From assembly GCA_964370045.1 (NCBI GenBank), contig CAYJGZ010000012.1, positions 1 through 64,000 on the forward strand: a stretch of 64,000 nt of DNA, given 5' to 3'. A model generated the notes under the pieces. That model saw nothing but the letters and a program-made list of their open reading frames with translations, did no database searches and was not told the DNA's origin. This document shows, one piece after another, positions 9,236 to 17,690 of this stretch (its first letter is position 1; every line of letters starts with the position of its first letter). The position numbers and the translations under genes were made by a program. Source of the stretch: JAAYCI01 sp964370045. Its GTDB lineage: Bacteria; Bacillota; Clostridia; Oscillospirales; Ruminococcaceae.

Positions 9236-9264
9236 TTGACAGCATTGCGCATTATTGTTATAAT
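9236..9264 (+). promoter_or_regulatory. Consensus sigma-70 type promoter
   Basis: TTGACA (9236-9241) and TATAAT (9259-9264) match the consensus exactly with a 17-bp spacer. It reads toward the lipoprotein gene and gives a leader of about 135 bases. Confidence 0.85.
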
Positions 9265-9287
9265 TCGCCTTGGTGAGTAAAATATAG

Positions 9288-9313
9288 CTATCAAAAAGTA
9301 CACTATTTGATAG
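9288..9313. promoter_or_regulatory. Palindromic operator-like site 2
   Basis: CTATCAAAAAGTAC / ACTATTTGATAG is a 26-bp palindrome with one mismatched pair, lying about 24 bp downstream of the -10 box. It is related to 9128-9147. Its position suits repression, or an RNA hairpin in the leader. Confidence 0.5.
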
Positions 9314-9406
9314 CCTATGTTACCCAAGTTTTAACGTTAAAGGATTTGAGGTTCTATTCTTTCGTTTGACGTTACAATATGTACATAATTTGAAGGAGGC
9401 ATCAGA

Positions 9407-11278
9407 ATGAAAAAGGTACTTGCTCTTACAATGGCCACTGTGTTTCTGGCTGGGCTACTTGCGGCATGTGGCGGCAGCACAAGCTCAAGCACACCTGTAA
9501 GCACAGCACCTGCGAGTGCAGGAGGCACAAGCACTTCTGCTTCGTCGGGCGGCGATGAGGCCGGCGAAAACGCAGAAATGGCGGACGGTGCAATTAAGGT
9601 AAACGGCATCAACAAAAATGTAGAAGCCTATACCATAGACGGGCAAACATACTATCAGTTACGTGATATTGCCATGGTTGTCAACGGCACAAGCTCTATG
9701 TTCTCTTTGGACTACGATACCACCCCGGATACTGTTGCGGCGGAAACCGGCATGGCTTATACAGCTTTGCCCGAGCAGTTAGTTGCCCCTGCCGGCGACG
9801 AAGAATCCACCGAGCCTGTTACCGCCACGGCTAATGCCACCACATCTACGCTTGTTGTAAATGGTGAAACGCAGGAACTGGCAGGCTACACCATTGACGG
9901 CAATGATTATTATCTCATTGACGAGCTTGCCCCACTTGTGGGCTTGGAAACCGAAGAAGTTGACGGTATGTTGCATATTACCACCGCTATGGATGTTGGC
10001 TTGGAGGACTTGTCCTCACTTACCATAGAGGGAATGCGCAATAGCGGTGCCGGCTCACAGCTGGAAGTGGTGGAGCAAGCTACTTTCCGAGACGGTGAAG
10101 AGGCACTTTTTGCTGCCTATGATTCTGACGGTTTGCGAGTTTACACCCGCATTGACCTTCCCAGCACACCTATGCCGGAAGGTGGCTACCCGATTGTGAT
10201 TTTTGCCCACGGCTGGATTGGTGCAGATGCTGCCGCCACATGGACTTTCGGCATGGACGAGAGCAGCATGTACGGCGACATGGTTTTGGATTATAAAGAA
10301 CAGGGCTTTGCGGTCTTAACTCCCGGTTTCCGCGGCCACGGCACTTTCGGCGGCGTTGCGGCCGAGGGCATCGAATATATGAGTGCTTATGATAATGGCA
10401 GCTATCTTTCGCCTATTTTTTACGCACAAGACGTGGTAAATTTGCTATACAGTGTTGGTAGCATGGATAATATCGCATGGGGAGACTTTGGCTACGAGGG
10501 AGATATTGCGTTTAATTATGATAATATCAACCTCAGCGCCCATTCCCAAGGCGGCGACGTTGCCTTAACAGCTTTAGCGGCCACGGGCGAGGGTGCAGGC
10601 GACTACCAGTTTGCTTCCGCTTCAATTTGGGCCGGCTGTTTCCCTGACCGTGTCACCCAATTAGCAACTTATGCTCCGATGGCGGAAACTTTGGAATCCT
10701 TTATGTCCGGAGACGGCACATGGAACGGCACGGCTATTGGTGCGGATGGAGAAGTAAACCCAAACTTTATATTCGGCTATCCTTCCGACTGGATAGGTAC
10801 TGTCGATACTACATCGGATGATTGGACTTGGCAGGCCGACAGTTGGTCGACACCTACCGTTGGCAAGGTACTGGATAAAAAGGCTAATCAAATGTATACC
10901 ACATTAAATACTTATATCGCCGATATGGCTGACGTTACTTACAGCATCGCCGAGGACGAAACCGGAAGGAGCTATGTAATGCATGACCCAATAGTCGAGC
11001 AAACCGTGGCGGAAATCGGCGGATTTGGCTATCCTCAATATTTGAGCGAGCCACTTACTCTTCATCTCTCCGACCAAGACTACTACTCCCATGTTAGCTG
11101 GAATGAAGATTTGGCCACACGCATCAACGGTGCAGGCGGCCAAGCCCAAGTATTTGTTTATCCACAGAACAACCACAGCCTAAGGCAGAGTGACTATGAA
11201 TGGTTTAGCGAAGGCGAAGTTATAGAGGGCTACCCACTTGCTATCGAAAGCGATGTTGCCTTGTTTGGTAGCAACTAA
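9407..11278 (+). CDS. Lipoprotein alpha/beta hydrolase with N-terminal stalk repeats
   Basis: 623 residues from ATG 9407 (GAAGGAGG upstream). It has a lipoprotein signal with lipobox LLAAC, the acylated cysteine being C21, then a Ser/Thr-rich linker. Residues 60-200 hold two short units resembling copper-amine-oxidase N-terminal (stalk) repeats (VNGINKNVEAYTIDG... and VNGETQELAGYTIDG...). From about 240 there is an alpha/beta hydrolase: FAHGW oxyanion loop, nucleophile elbow AHSQGG with Ser380, and a likely His590 in NNHSL; an Asp in LSDQD near 563 may complete the triad. Probably a surface esterase or peptidase-like hydrolase. Its codon use and flanking palindromes suggest a separately regulated gene. 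A terminator follows. Confidence 0.78.
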   Translation: MKKVLALTMATVFLAGLLAACGGSTSSSTPVSTAPASAGGTSTSASSGGDEAGENAEMADGAIKVNGINKNVEAYTIDGQTYYQLRDIAMVVNGTSSMFSLDYDTTPDTVAAETGMAYTALPEQLVAPAGDEESTEPVTATANATTSTLVVNGETQELAGYTIDGNDYYLIDELAPLVGLETEEVDGMLHITTAMDVGLEDLSSLTIEGMRNSGAGSQLEVVEQATFRDGEEALFAAYDSDGLRVYTRIDLPSTPMPEGGYPIVIFAHGWIGADAAATWTFGMDESSMYGDMVLDYKEQGFAVLTPGFRGHGTFGGVAAEGIEYMSAYDNGSYLSPIFYAQDVVNLLYSVGSMDNIAWGDFGYEGDIAFNYDNINLSAHSQGGDVALTALAATGEGAGDYQFASASIWAGCFPDRVTQLATYAPMAETLESFMSGDGTWNGTAIGADGEVNPNFIFGYPSDWIGTVDTTSDDWTWQADSWSTPTVGKVLDKKANQMYTTLNTYIADMADVTYSIAEDETGRSYVMHDPIVEQTVAEIGGFGYPQYLSEPLTLHLSDQDYYSHVSWNEDLATRINGAGGQAQVFVYPQNNHSLRQSDYEWFSEGEVIEGYPLAIESDVALFGSN

Positions 11279-11316
11279 TATTTTATAAATACATACTCGC
11301 AAGGTAGGGTGTAAAA

Positions 11317-11370
11317 ACAAAAAGCATCCCCGAACCTGTGTTTTGCACAAGGCTCGGGGATGTTTTTTGT
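11317..11370. terminator. Bidirectional intrinsic terminator
   Basis: CATCCCCGA...TCGGGGATG stem with A-run on the left and T-run on the right. It sits between the convergent lipoprotein gene and the histidine operon and can serve both. Confidence 0.85.
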
Positions 11371-11422
11371 GTGTATATTGTTGCAGAGATTACCACATAC
11401 TCATTTAATCTGAAAGCTAAAC

Positions 11423-12250
11423 TTACAGCTTTTCGTCCTTAAATCCATCCGCAGTGAGCACCGCAACGCTCCTGTGTCCGCACCGCCGCAGTAGCTCCGC
11501 CGATTGCTCAAAAAACGCACCCAGCGTGTCTGCGCTGTGGCTATCGCTTGTGATTATCATGCGTGCACCCTTTTTCGCCGCATGTTTCAAAAGAAACTCC
11601 GCCATGTAGGGCGTGTCTCGCCAGCCTCGTGACATGCCGCCGGTGTTTAGCTCCACCATGCCGCCGTAGCTCGAAATAGCGCTTAACACCTCATCCAAGG
11701 CACATAGCGCAACATCCTTATACTTGGCGCTCTGCTCATCAAAAAAGCTTCCATCTGCGTTATATTTTACTATGAGGTCAAAGTGCCCCACAATGTGTGG
11801 CCTGTACTGCGCTACGCTGTGCGCTGTGTCCTCGTAAAACTTACGCACAGCCGCATACGCATCGCCGCCGCAGTATTTATCTATATACTCACGCAGGGTT
11901 TGTGCGCCATCGTCCACAGCGTACAGCACCCCGTCTGCATCCGCCTTTATGTAATGTTGCGAGCCGATTATATAGTCGTACCCCTTTACACATGCAGGTG
12001 CGTAGGTGTCCTGCTCAACGCCGCAACATATCGCTATTTTATCGCTGTACAGCTCTTTTAGGCGCATTATTTCAGCTATGCAATCCTCTTCGGACGCAAA
12101 GCCCGCACAGCTTTCATCAAAAGGCGCAGGGGTATGGTGCGAAAAGCCCATCGTATGAAACCCTTTCGCTATGGCCGCGCGCACCATCTCCTCGGGGGTG
12201 TTCTTGCCGTCACACAATGTCGTGTGCATGTGCGCATCCGAGCGTAGCAT
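11423..12250 (-). CDS. hisJ: PHP-family histidinol-phosphatase
   Basis: 275 residues. ATG at 12250 overlaps the hisIE stop as ATGA, so translation is probably coupled. PHP metal-binding motifs are visible: DAHMHTTLCDG (5-15), GFSHHTP near 37, GVEQD near 84 and SDSHS near 230. In this family the enzyme removes phosphate from L-histidinol phosphate, the penultimate substrate of histidine synthesis. It is the last gene of the operon, followed by the shared terminator. As a PHP enzyme it supplies the phosphatase activity that a bifunctional HisB would carry elsewhere; it does not replace the dehydratase. Confidence 0.88.
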   Translation of the reverse strand: MLRSDAHMHTTLCDGKNTPEEMVRAAIAKGFHTMGFSHHTPAPFDESCAGFASEEDCIAEIMRLKELYSDKIAICCGVEQDTYAPACVKGYDYIIGSQHYIKADADGVLYAVDDGAQTLREYIDKYCGGDAYAAVRKFYEDTAHSVAQYRPHIVGHFDLIVKYNADGSFFDEQSAKYKDVALCALDEVLSAISSYGGMVELNTGGMSRGWRDTPYMAEFLLKHAAKKGARMIITSDSHSADTLGAFFEQSAELLRRCGHRSVAVLTADGFKDEKL

Positions 12251-12897
12251 CACTGCATCCTCTCCTGCTTCACTTTCTTGTCCACCACATGCCGTGAGGA
12301 AAGTTCCTTCAGAATATCCTGCGTTGAAATGCCACACTCCACCATAAGCACCATCACGTGGTAGCAAAGGTCGGATATTTCAAAAATAGTCTCCTCTTTG
12401 TCCTTTTTCATGGCGGCGATGACCACCTCGGTGCACTCCTCCCCCACTTTTTTGAGGATTTTATCGCACCCTTTTTCAAAAAGATAGCTTGTGTAGCTAC
12501 CCTCCTGCATGTTTACCTTGCGCCCCTTTATCAGCTCGTACAGCGCTTGCAGGCTCATTGCGGCGTATTCTTCGTTTGTGTACAGCTCCTCAAAAAAGCA
12601 GCTGTCCGCACCTGTATGGCAGGCAGGGCCATCCCTTACCACCTTCACCACCAGCGCATCCGCATCGCAGTCTGCCACAACAGACACCACATGCTGTACG
12701 TTGCCGCTTGTTTCACCCTTGCGCCACAGGCTCTGGCGAGAGCGTGAGTAAAAGCAGGTGCGCTTTTCCTTTAGCGTAATGCCAAGGCTCTCCTCGTTCA
12801 TGTACGCAACAGTGAGCACCTCTCCCGTGTAAAAGTCCTGCACCACCGCAGGAATTAGCCCTTTATCGTCAAATTTAAGCTGTAAATTTTCACTCAT
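12250..12897 (-). CDS. hisIE: Bifunctional phosphoribosyl-AMP cyclohydrolase / phosphoribosyl-ATP pyrophosphatase
   Basis: 215 residues, full length for the fused form. The N-terminal HisI part (1-105) shows AYMNEESL, FYSRSRQSLWRKGETSG and the zinc cysteines in DCDAD...GPACHTG. The C-terminal HisE part (about 115-205) shows EGSYTSYLF and the KVGEECTEVVIAA helix that binds Mg2+. Steps 2 and 3 of histidine synthesis. Ribosome site GGAGG at 12908-12912. It is 3 bp after hisF and overlaps hisJ. Confidence 0.95.
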   Translation of the reverse strand: MSENLQLKFDDKGLIPAVVQDFYTGEVLTVAYMNEESLGITLKEKRTCFYSRSRQSLWRKGETSGNVQHVVSVVADCDADALVVKVVRDGPACHTGADSCFFEELYTNEEYAAMSLQALYELIKGRKVNMQEGSYTSYLFEKGCDKILKKVGEECTEVVIAAMKKDKEETIFEISDLCYHVMVLMVECGISTQDILKELSSRHVVDKKVKQERMQ

Positions 12898-12900
12898 GTT

Positions 12901-13680
12901 TTACTTTCCTCCTTGATTTTTTTGCAGTATCCGCATGGGCACACCTTTTTGCGAAAGAAACTCCTTTAGCCCGCCAATAGACACCTCTTTGTAGTGGAAT
13001 ATGGAGGCGGCAAGCCCTGCATCCATGCCCGAAAGCTCGAACAAATCCGCAAAGTGTTGCATGTTGCCAGCACCGCCCGAGGCGATGATAGGGATGTCCA
13101 CACGGCTTGAAATTTCACTTAGTAGCGACAAATCAAAGCCATCTTTCACCCCGTCGGTGTCCATGCTGTTCACCACAAGCTCCCCTGCGCCCTCGCTTTG
13201 TCCACGCACCGCCCACTCGATGGCGTCGATGCCCGTGTCCTCACGGCCACCTTTTGTAAACACATGGTAGCGTCCGTCCACCCTCTTCACGTCCATGGAC
13301 AGCACCACGCACTGGCTTCCGTAACGCTTTGCACCCTCGCTGATGAGACTGCGGTTTCTCACGGCGCCCGAGTTCACGCTCACCTTGTCCGCACCACACT
13401 TGAGCACCCTGTCAAAGTCGTCCAATGTATTGACAGCGCCACCCACCGTAAGCGGAATGAACACCTGCTTTGCCACCTCTTTCAGCACGTCCGTAAACAG
13501 CGTGCGACCCTCGGCAGATGCCGTTATATCGTAAAAAACCAGCTCGTCCGCACCCTGCTCATTGTAAAACGATGCCATCACCACAGGGTCCTGCACATCC
13601 CGCAAGCCCTCGAAGTTCACACCCTTAACAACACGCCCATCACGGATGTCAAGACAGGGAATAATACGCTTTGCAATCAT
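12901..13680 (-). CDS. hisF: Imidazole glycerol phosphate synthase, cyclase subunit
   Basis: 259 residues, full length. (beta-alpha)8 barrel with catalytic Asp in CLDIRDGRVVKG (residues 9-20) and the second phosphate-binding region SGGAG near 200. It works with HisH to form IGP and AICAR. ATG at 13680 overlaps the hisA stop by four bases. Its ribosome site AAAGGAG lies in a 15-bp tandem duplication at the end of hisA. Confidence 0.95.
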   Translation of the reverse strand: MIAKRIIPCLDIRDGRVVKGVNFEGLRDVQDPVVMASFYNEQGADELVFYDITASAEGRTLFTDVLKEVAKQVFIPLTVGGAVNTLDDFDRVLKCGADKVSVNSGAVRNRSLISEGAKRYGSQCVVLSMDVKRVDGRYHVFTKGGREDTGIDAIEWAVRGQSEGAGELVVNSMDTDGVKDGFDLSLLSEISSRVDIPIIASGGAGNMQHFADLFELSGMDAGLAASIFHYKEVSIGGLKEFLSQKGVPMRILQKNQGGK

Positions 13681-14429
13681 ACGCTCTCCTTTGTGTCGCT
13701 CTCCTTTGTGTCGCTCTGCTCTGCCACCGCAAGCGCCGCCGTAAGCTCCACAGCGCCCGTGTACAGCGCCTTGCCCAAAATGGCGGCATACAGCCCTGCC
13801 TGCCCAAGTGCGGCTATGTCACCCAGCGAGGACACCCCACCCGACGCAGTGAAGCAAACACCCTTTATTTCTGAGAGTGTTTTGTACAGCTCTACGTTTA
13901 TTCCTTGCATGGCTCCGTCCCGTGAAATGTCCGTATAAATGATATACTTTGCGCCTATTTCACCCATCGCCCCGCAAAATTCGTAGCTGTCTACCGAGGA
14001 AGTTTCCAGCCAGCCCTCCACCGCCACTTTGCCGTCTCGTGCGTCTACACCTATCGCAATTTTATCGCCATATCGCTGTATCATGCTTTGTGTAAAGGCT
14101 TTATCCTTTAGTGCCTTCGTGCCCAAAATCACCCTGCCGACACCCGCATCAAAACAGCGTTTCACCGCATCTTCATCCCTGATACCACCGCCCAGCTCTA
14201 TAAAAAGTCCCGTGTTTTGCGCAATGCTTTTCACCACGTCAAAGTTTTTGGGCGTGCCCTCTTTTGCACCGTCCAAGTCCACAAGATGCAGGTTTTTTGC
14301 GCCCTTTTGCTCAAAATCACGCGCAAACGCAAGCGGGTCACTGCCAAAAACCTTGCTCTTGCCGTAGTCGCCCTGATACAGGCGCACCACCTGCCCACCC
14401 AAAAGGTCAATCGCCGGAAAAAGTTCCAC
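13677..14429 (-). CDS. hisA: ProFAR isomerase
   Basis: 250 residues from a GTG at 14429, with GGAGG at 14437-14441 seven bases upstream. The barrel has AIDLLGGQVVRLYQG (6-20) with the catalytic Asp8, IGVDARDGKVAVEGW with Asp near 127, and phosphate-binding GGGIRD and SGGV loops. Isomerises ProFAR to PRFAR. The C-terminus carries a duplicated pentapeptide (SDTKE twice) produced by a 15-bp tandem repeat. Confidence 0.94.
   Translation of the reverse strand: MELFPAIDLLGGQVVRLYQGDYGKSKVFGSDPLAFARDFEQKGAKNLHLVDLDGAKEGTPKNFDVVKSIAQNTGLFIELGGGIRDEDAVKRCFDAGVGRVILGTKALKDKAFTQSMIQRYGDKIAIGVDARDGKVAVEGWLETSSVDSYEFCGAMGEIGAKYIIYTDISRDGAMQGINVELYKTLSEIKGVCFTASGGVSSLGDIAALGQAGLYAAILGKALYTGAVELTAALAVAEQSDTKESDTKESV
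13683..13717. repeat. 15-bp tandem duplication duplicating the hisF ribosome site
   Basis: GCTCTCCTTTGTGTC occurs at 13683-13697 and again at 13698-13712, with a partial third copy. On the coding strand each unit contains AAAGGAG; the first is five bases before the hisF ATG. Confidence 0.85.
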
Positions 14430-14431
14430 TT

Positions 14432-15052
14432 TTACACCTCCGCAAACGCTTTCAAAATTTGTATCCCCTCATCGCCACTCTTTTCGGGGTGGAACTGCGT
14501 GCCGAACACCCGCCCATTTTGCACAACACCCGGCACATTCACACCGTATTCGCTAAACGCCGCAACATGCTCATCGCAGTTTTTTGCATAAAAGCTGTGC
14601 ACATAATACACCGCCTGCCCCTCTTTTGTGTACTTCAAAATAGGGCAGTCTTTCTTACGTATCTGCAATGGATTCCAGCCCATGTGCGGCACTTTCAGGC
14701 TTCGCCCCATTGCCGAAATATCCTCTTTCAGCGAGCATACTTGCCCATCTATCAGGCCAAGCCCTTTGTGCGTGCCGAACTCATAGCTTTCGCTAAACAA
14801 AAGCTGCATCCCAAGGCAGATGCCCATTAGTGGCTTGCCGTTTTGGGCAAGCTCGCACAGCACCTGTGCAAGGCCGGCATCACGCAGCTTGTTCATCGCA
14901 TCCTCAAATGCACCGACACCGGGCAGTATCACATGGCTTGCCTGCGCAAGCTCGCTCACCGCCCCCGTCACCTTGGCGCTTATGCCCAGCGCCGCAAGGG
15001 AGGAGGACAGGCTAAACAGGTTGCCTACCCCATAATCCACAATAGCAATCAT
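14432..15052 (-). CDS. hisH: Imidazole glycerol phosphate synthase, glutaminase subunit
   Basis: 206 residues from ATG 15052; GGAG complementary to 15060-15063 is suitably spaced, and the TTG just before is less likely. Class I glutamine amidotransferase with the nucleophile Cys in GICLGMQLLF (about 78-87) and the His/Glu pair in GTQFHPEKSG near 184-193. It delivers ammonia to HisF. hisA follows after 2 bp. Confidence 0.94.
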   Translation of the reverse strand: MIAIVDYGVGNLFSLSSSLAALGISAKVTGAVSELAQASHVILPGVGAFEDAMNKLRDAGLAQVLCELAQNGKPLMGICLGMQLLFSESYEFGTHKGLGLIDGQVCSLKEDISAMGRSLKVPHMGWNPLQIRKKDCPILKYTKEGQAVYYVHSFYAKNCDEHVAAFSEYGVNVPGVVQNGRVFGTQFHPEKSGDEGIQILKAFAEV

Positions 15053-15160
15053 CAAAAATCCTCCAAGCTGTGGTGTGTTGCTGTAAAGTCAAACAACTTT
15101 ACTGTCGACTTTGCAATGTCGTCTGCACCCACCTGTTTTTGCAAAATATATTATACAGCG

Positions 15161-16216
15161 TTACTTTTCGGCCAAAATATGTTTTACCGCATCAACAAGT
15201 GCACGCATATTTTCGTCTGTGCCTATGGAAATACGCAGGAAATTTCTTATGCGTGGCGCATCAAACCAGCGCACCAAAATACCCTTTTGCTTTAGCTTTT
15301 CGTAAATATCCTGTGCGTTCATGCGTGTATGTCTTGCAAAAATAAAGTTCGCCCTGCTGTCCGTAAGCTCAAACCCTAAGCTTTTCAGCTGTTCGTTCGT
15401 CCACTGCCGTGTTGCCACCACTTTGTCGATACACTGTTCAAAATACGCTACATCCGCAATAGCCGCCGCACCTGCTGCCATTGTGGGGCGGCTGACGTTA
15501 TATGGGTTGAAGCTAAACTTTATGCGCTCAAGGTCTGCGATAAGCTCTCTATTTGCCACCGCATACCCAAGGCGAGCGCCCGCCATGGCACGAGACTTTG
15601 AAAATGTGCCCACAACCATCAGGTTATCGTACTTTTTTGTGAGTGGCACGGCACTTTGCGCCCCGAAATCCACATAGGCCTCATCTATAATTACAAGCCT
15701 TTGGCTGTTTTGGGCGACAAGCTTTTCAACAACTTCAAGCGAAAGGGCAATGCCGGTGGGGGCGTTTGGGTTTGCGATAAAAATCGTGCGCTCCTCCCCC
15801 ATGTACTCGGATACATCGATGGAAAAATCATCGCTAAGCGGTATTATTTCAGCATCCACCCCGTAAAGAGCCGCATACACCGAATAAAACCCGTATGTGA
15901 TGTCCGCAAAGCTTGCGCCTTTTGGGCACAAAGCCATAAAGCAAAACGCAAGCACCTCATCACTGCCGTTGGCCACGAACACATTTTCGGGCAAAACTCC
16001 AAAGCTTTCGGCAAGCGGCGCTTTCAGGCATGTTGCGGCGGGGTCGGGATACAGCCGCAAGCTCTCAAGCTGCTCTGCCGCTGCCCTTTGCGCCTGCACC
16101 GACGGCGCATACGGAAGCTCGTTCGTGTTCAGCTTTATGTAGCTCTTGCCCTGCGGCTGCTCACCCGGCGTGTATGGCTTTAGCGAATTGTATTTGTTAT
16201 CAAGAAAACGAGACAT
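15161..16216 (-). CDS. hisC: Histidinol-phosphate aminotransferase
   Basis: 351 residues. ATG 16216 is chosen because GAGG lies six bases before it; a GTG twelve bases upstream would overlap that site. Fold-type I PLP enzyme with NGSDEV (about 81), ANPNAPTG (about 146), IIDEAYVDF and the PLP lysine in GTFSKSRAMAGARLG. It transaminates imidazole-acetol phosphate. 83 bp after hisD; 108 bp separate it from hisH, where hisB would often be but no such frame exists. Confidence 0.93.
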   Translation of the reverse strand: MSRFLDNKYNSLKPYTPGEQPQGKSYIKLNTNELPYAPSVQAQRAAAEQLESLRLYPDPAATCLKAPLAESFGVLPENVFVANGSDEVLAFCFMALCPKGASFADITYGFYSVYAALYGVDAEIIPLSDDFSIDVSEYMGEERTIFIANPNAPTGIALSLEVVEKLVAQNSQRLVIIDEAYVDFGAQSAVPLTKKYDNLMVVGTFSKSRAMAGARLGYAVANRELIADLERIKFSFNPYNVSRPTMAAGAAAIADVAYFEQCIDKVVATRQWTNEQLKSLGFELTDSRANFIFARHTRMNAQDIYEKLKQKGILVRWFDAPRIRNFLRISIGTDENMRALVDAVKHILAEK

Positions 16217-16299
16217 AGTTGTCCTCACTTTGGGCGCAAATCTCTGTAAAGCTATTTGCCATTACACTGTTTTGCGCCGTTATAATGCTGTATTTAATG

Positions 16300-17580
16300 C
16301 TATCCTTTGGGCATACGCACCGTAACGCTTGCAGCGTGCGCCGTAAGTCCCTCGCTCTGCGCAAACAGCTCCACTGCATCACCTACTTTGTGCAGTGCCT
16401 CCTTTGAGTAGTGCAAAAAGCTTGTCTTTTTGATGAAGTCATCCACCGACAGCGGCGAGTAAAAGCGAGCCGTTCCGCCTGTGGGCAGTGTGTGGTTAGG
16501 CCCTGCGTAATAGTCTCCCAGCGCCTCGGGTGTGTAGTGACCCAAAAATACACTGCCTGCATTTTGCACAAGCCCCATGAGAGCAAACGGCTCTTGCACG
16601 CTAAGCTCAAGATGCTCGGGTGCGAGTGCATTTGCGACCTCCATGCCCTTTTCAATCGAAGGCACGATAATAATTTTGCCGTTGTTCAAAAGCGACTGCC
16701 TTGCTATATCACTGCGGCTGAGTGCTTTCAGCTGTGTTTCAAGCTCTGCCTGCACCGCCTTTGCAAGCGTCTCGCTCGTGGTGACAAGCACCGACGCCGC
16801 ATGTATGTCGTGCTCTGCCTGCGCCAACATATCCGCCGCAACGTAGCAGGGGTTTGCGCTGTCGTCTGCCACGATTAGCACGTCGCTCGGGCCTGCAATC
16901 ATGTCTATGTCCACGCTACCATACACCAGCATTTTCGCTGTTGCTACGTACATATTTCCGGGACCTACTATCTTGTCCACACGAGGGATGCTGCCCGTGC
17001 CGTAGCAAAGCGCACCCACCGCCTGCGCACCGCCAATCTTGTAAATTTCATCCACGCCCGCTACGCTTGCGGCGGCTAAAATGGCAGGGGTAACACTGCC
17101 GTCGCTGCTTGGTGGTGTCACCATAACAAGTTTCTCCACACCTGCAATTTTCGCCGGTATAGCGTCCATAAGCACTGTGCTTGGGTATGCGGCCGTGCCC
17201 CCCGGCACGTACAGCCCCACGCTTTTCAGCGCCGTTATTTTTTGCCCCATGATGATGCCCGGCTTGTTCGTCATGGTGAAGCCTCTTTGCACCTGCATCT
17301 CGTGGTAGGCACGGATGTTCTCCGCCGCATCGGCGATGACACTTAGCAGTTTTTCACCCACAGCATTTTTTGCATCCTCTATTTCCTGCGGTGTCACGCG
17401 GAAATCTTGAAGCATCACACCGTCAAAACGATGCGTATACTCACGCAGTGCGTCATCACCTCTCTGCTTTATCTGCTGTAAAATTTCCCGAACCGCCCCC
17501 GACACATCCGGCTGTCCTTCGTCCCTTCCGCTGACAATATCATCAATGCTCATTTCACTTGCATTCAGTATTTCAATCAT
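16300..17580 (-). CDS. hisD: Histidinol dehydrogenase
   Basis: 426 residues from ATG 17580. An in-frame ATG 36 bases upstream would add MCRCEAVEWSII, but that peptide is encoded by an inserted repeat and also appears before the biotin carrier, so it is not native. The zinc and catalytic motifs are present: GSIPRVDKIVGPGN, IAGPSDVLI, AQAEHD, and the APEHLEL and GPNHTLPTGG stretches near the C-terminus. Catalyses the last two oxidations to histidine. The ribosome site GGAATGGAG belongs to the repeat at 17581-17676. Confidence 0.95.
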   Translation of the reverse strand: MIEILNASEMSIDDIVSGRDEGQPDVSGAVREILQQIKQRGDDALREYTHRFDGVMLQDFRVTPQEIEDAKNAVGEKLLSVIADAAENIRAYHEMQVQRGFTMTNKPGIIMGQKITALKSVGLYVPGGTAAYPSTVLMDAIPAKIAGVEKLVMVTPPSSDGSVTPAILAAASVAGVDEIYKIGGAQAVGALCYGTGSIPRVDKIVGPGNMYVATAKMLVYGSVDIDMIAGPSDVLIVADDSANPCYVAADMLAQAEHDIHAASVLVTTSETLAKAVQAELETQLKALSRSDIARQSLLNNGKIIIVPSIEKGMEVANALAPEHLELSVQEPFALMGLVQNAGSVFLGHYTPEALGDYYAGPNHTLPTGGTARFYSPLSVDDFIKKTSFLHYSKEALHKVGDAVELFAQSEGLTAHAASVTVRMPKG

Positions 17581-17676
17581 AATAATGCTCCATTCCACCG
17601 CTTCGCATCGGCACAAAATTTAATGAAATATGCGACTCTTATCATGCGAAGTACAAGGAATGATAAGAGCATTATT
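17581..17676 (-). repeat. 96-bp SD-bearing inverted-repeat element B, copy 1
   Basis: It is 92/96 identical to 49782-49877. The ends are inverted repeats (AATAATGCTC ... GAGCATTATT), with inner inverted pairs CATTCC/GGAATG and GCTTCGCAT/ATGCGAAG. On the minus strand it ends directly at the hisD ATG and provides GGAATGGAG seven bases upstream. A local 11-bp stem (GCTCTTATCAT with ATGATAAGAG-C/T) competes with the long-range pairing that would bury the ribosome site. A palindrome TTTGAAACTTGTTTCAAA follows at 17718-17735. Confidence 0.8.
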
Positions 17677-17690
17677 GGTTTTAGATTTGA

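Larger units (their letters stand above)
9024..9406. other. Intergenic regulatory region upstream of lipoprotein gene
   Basis: 383 bp that holds, in order, a perfect 20-bp inverted repeat (9043-9088), a palindrome (9128-9147), a consensus promoter (9236-9264) and a second, related palindrome (9288-9313), then the ribosome site GAAGGAGG before ATG 9407. No coding frame is supported. Confidence 0.8.

Noticed and set aside
13198..13938. Plus-strand open frame opposite hisF/hisA
   Set aside because: Antisense to two full-length conserved enzymes that overlap by ATGA; no ribosome site.
17581..17616. N-terminal extension MCRCEAVEWSII for HisD (and the matching one on the biotin carrier)
   Set aside because: The peptide is encoded by the repeat element and occurs before two unrelated proteins; the element ends at a better ATG with its own ribosome site.
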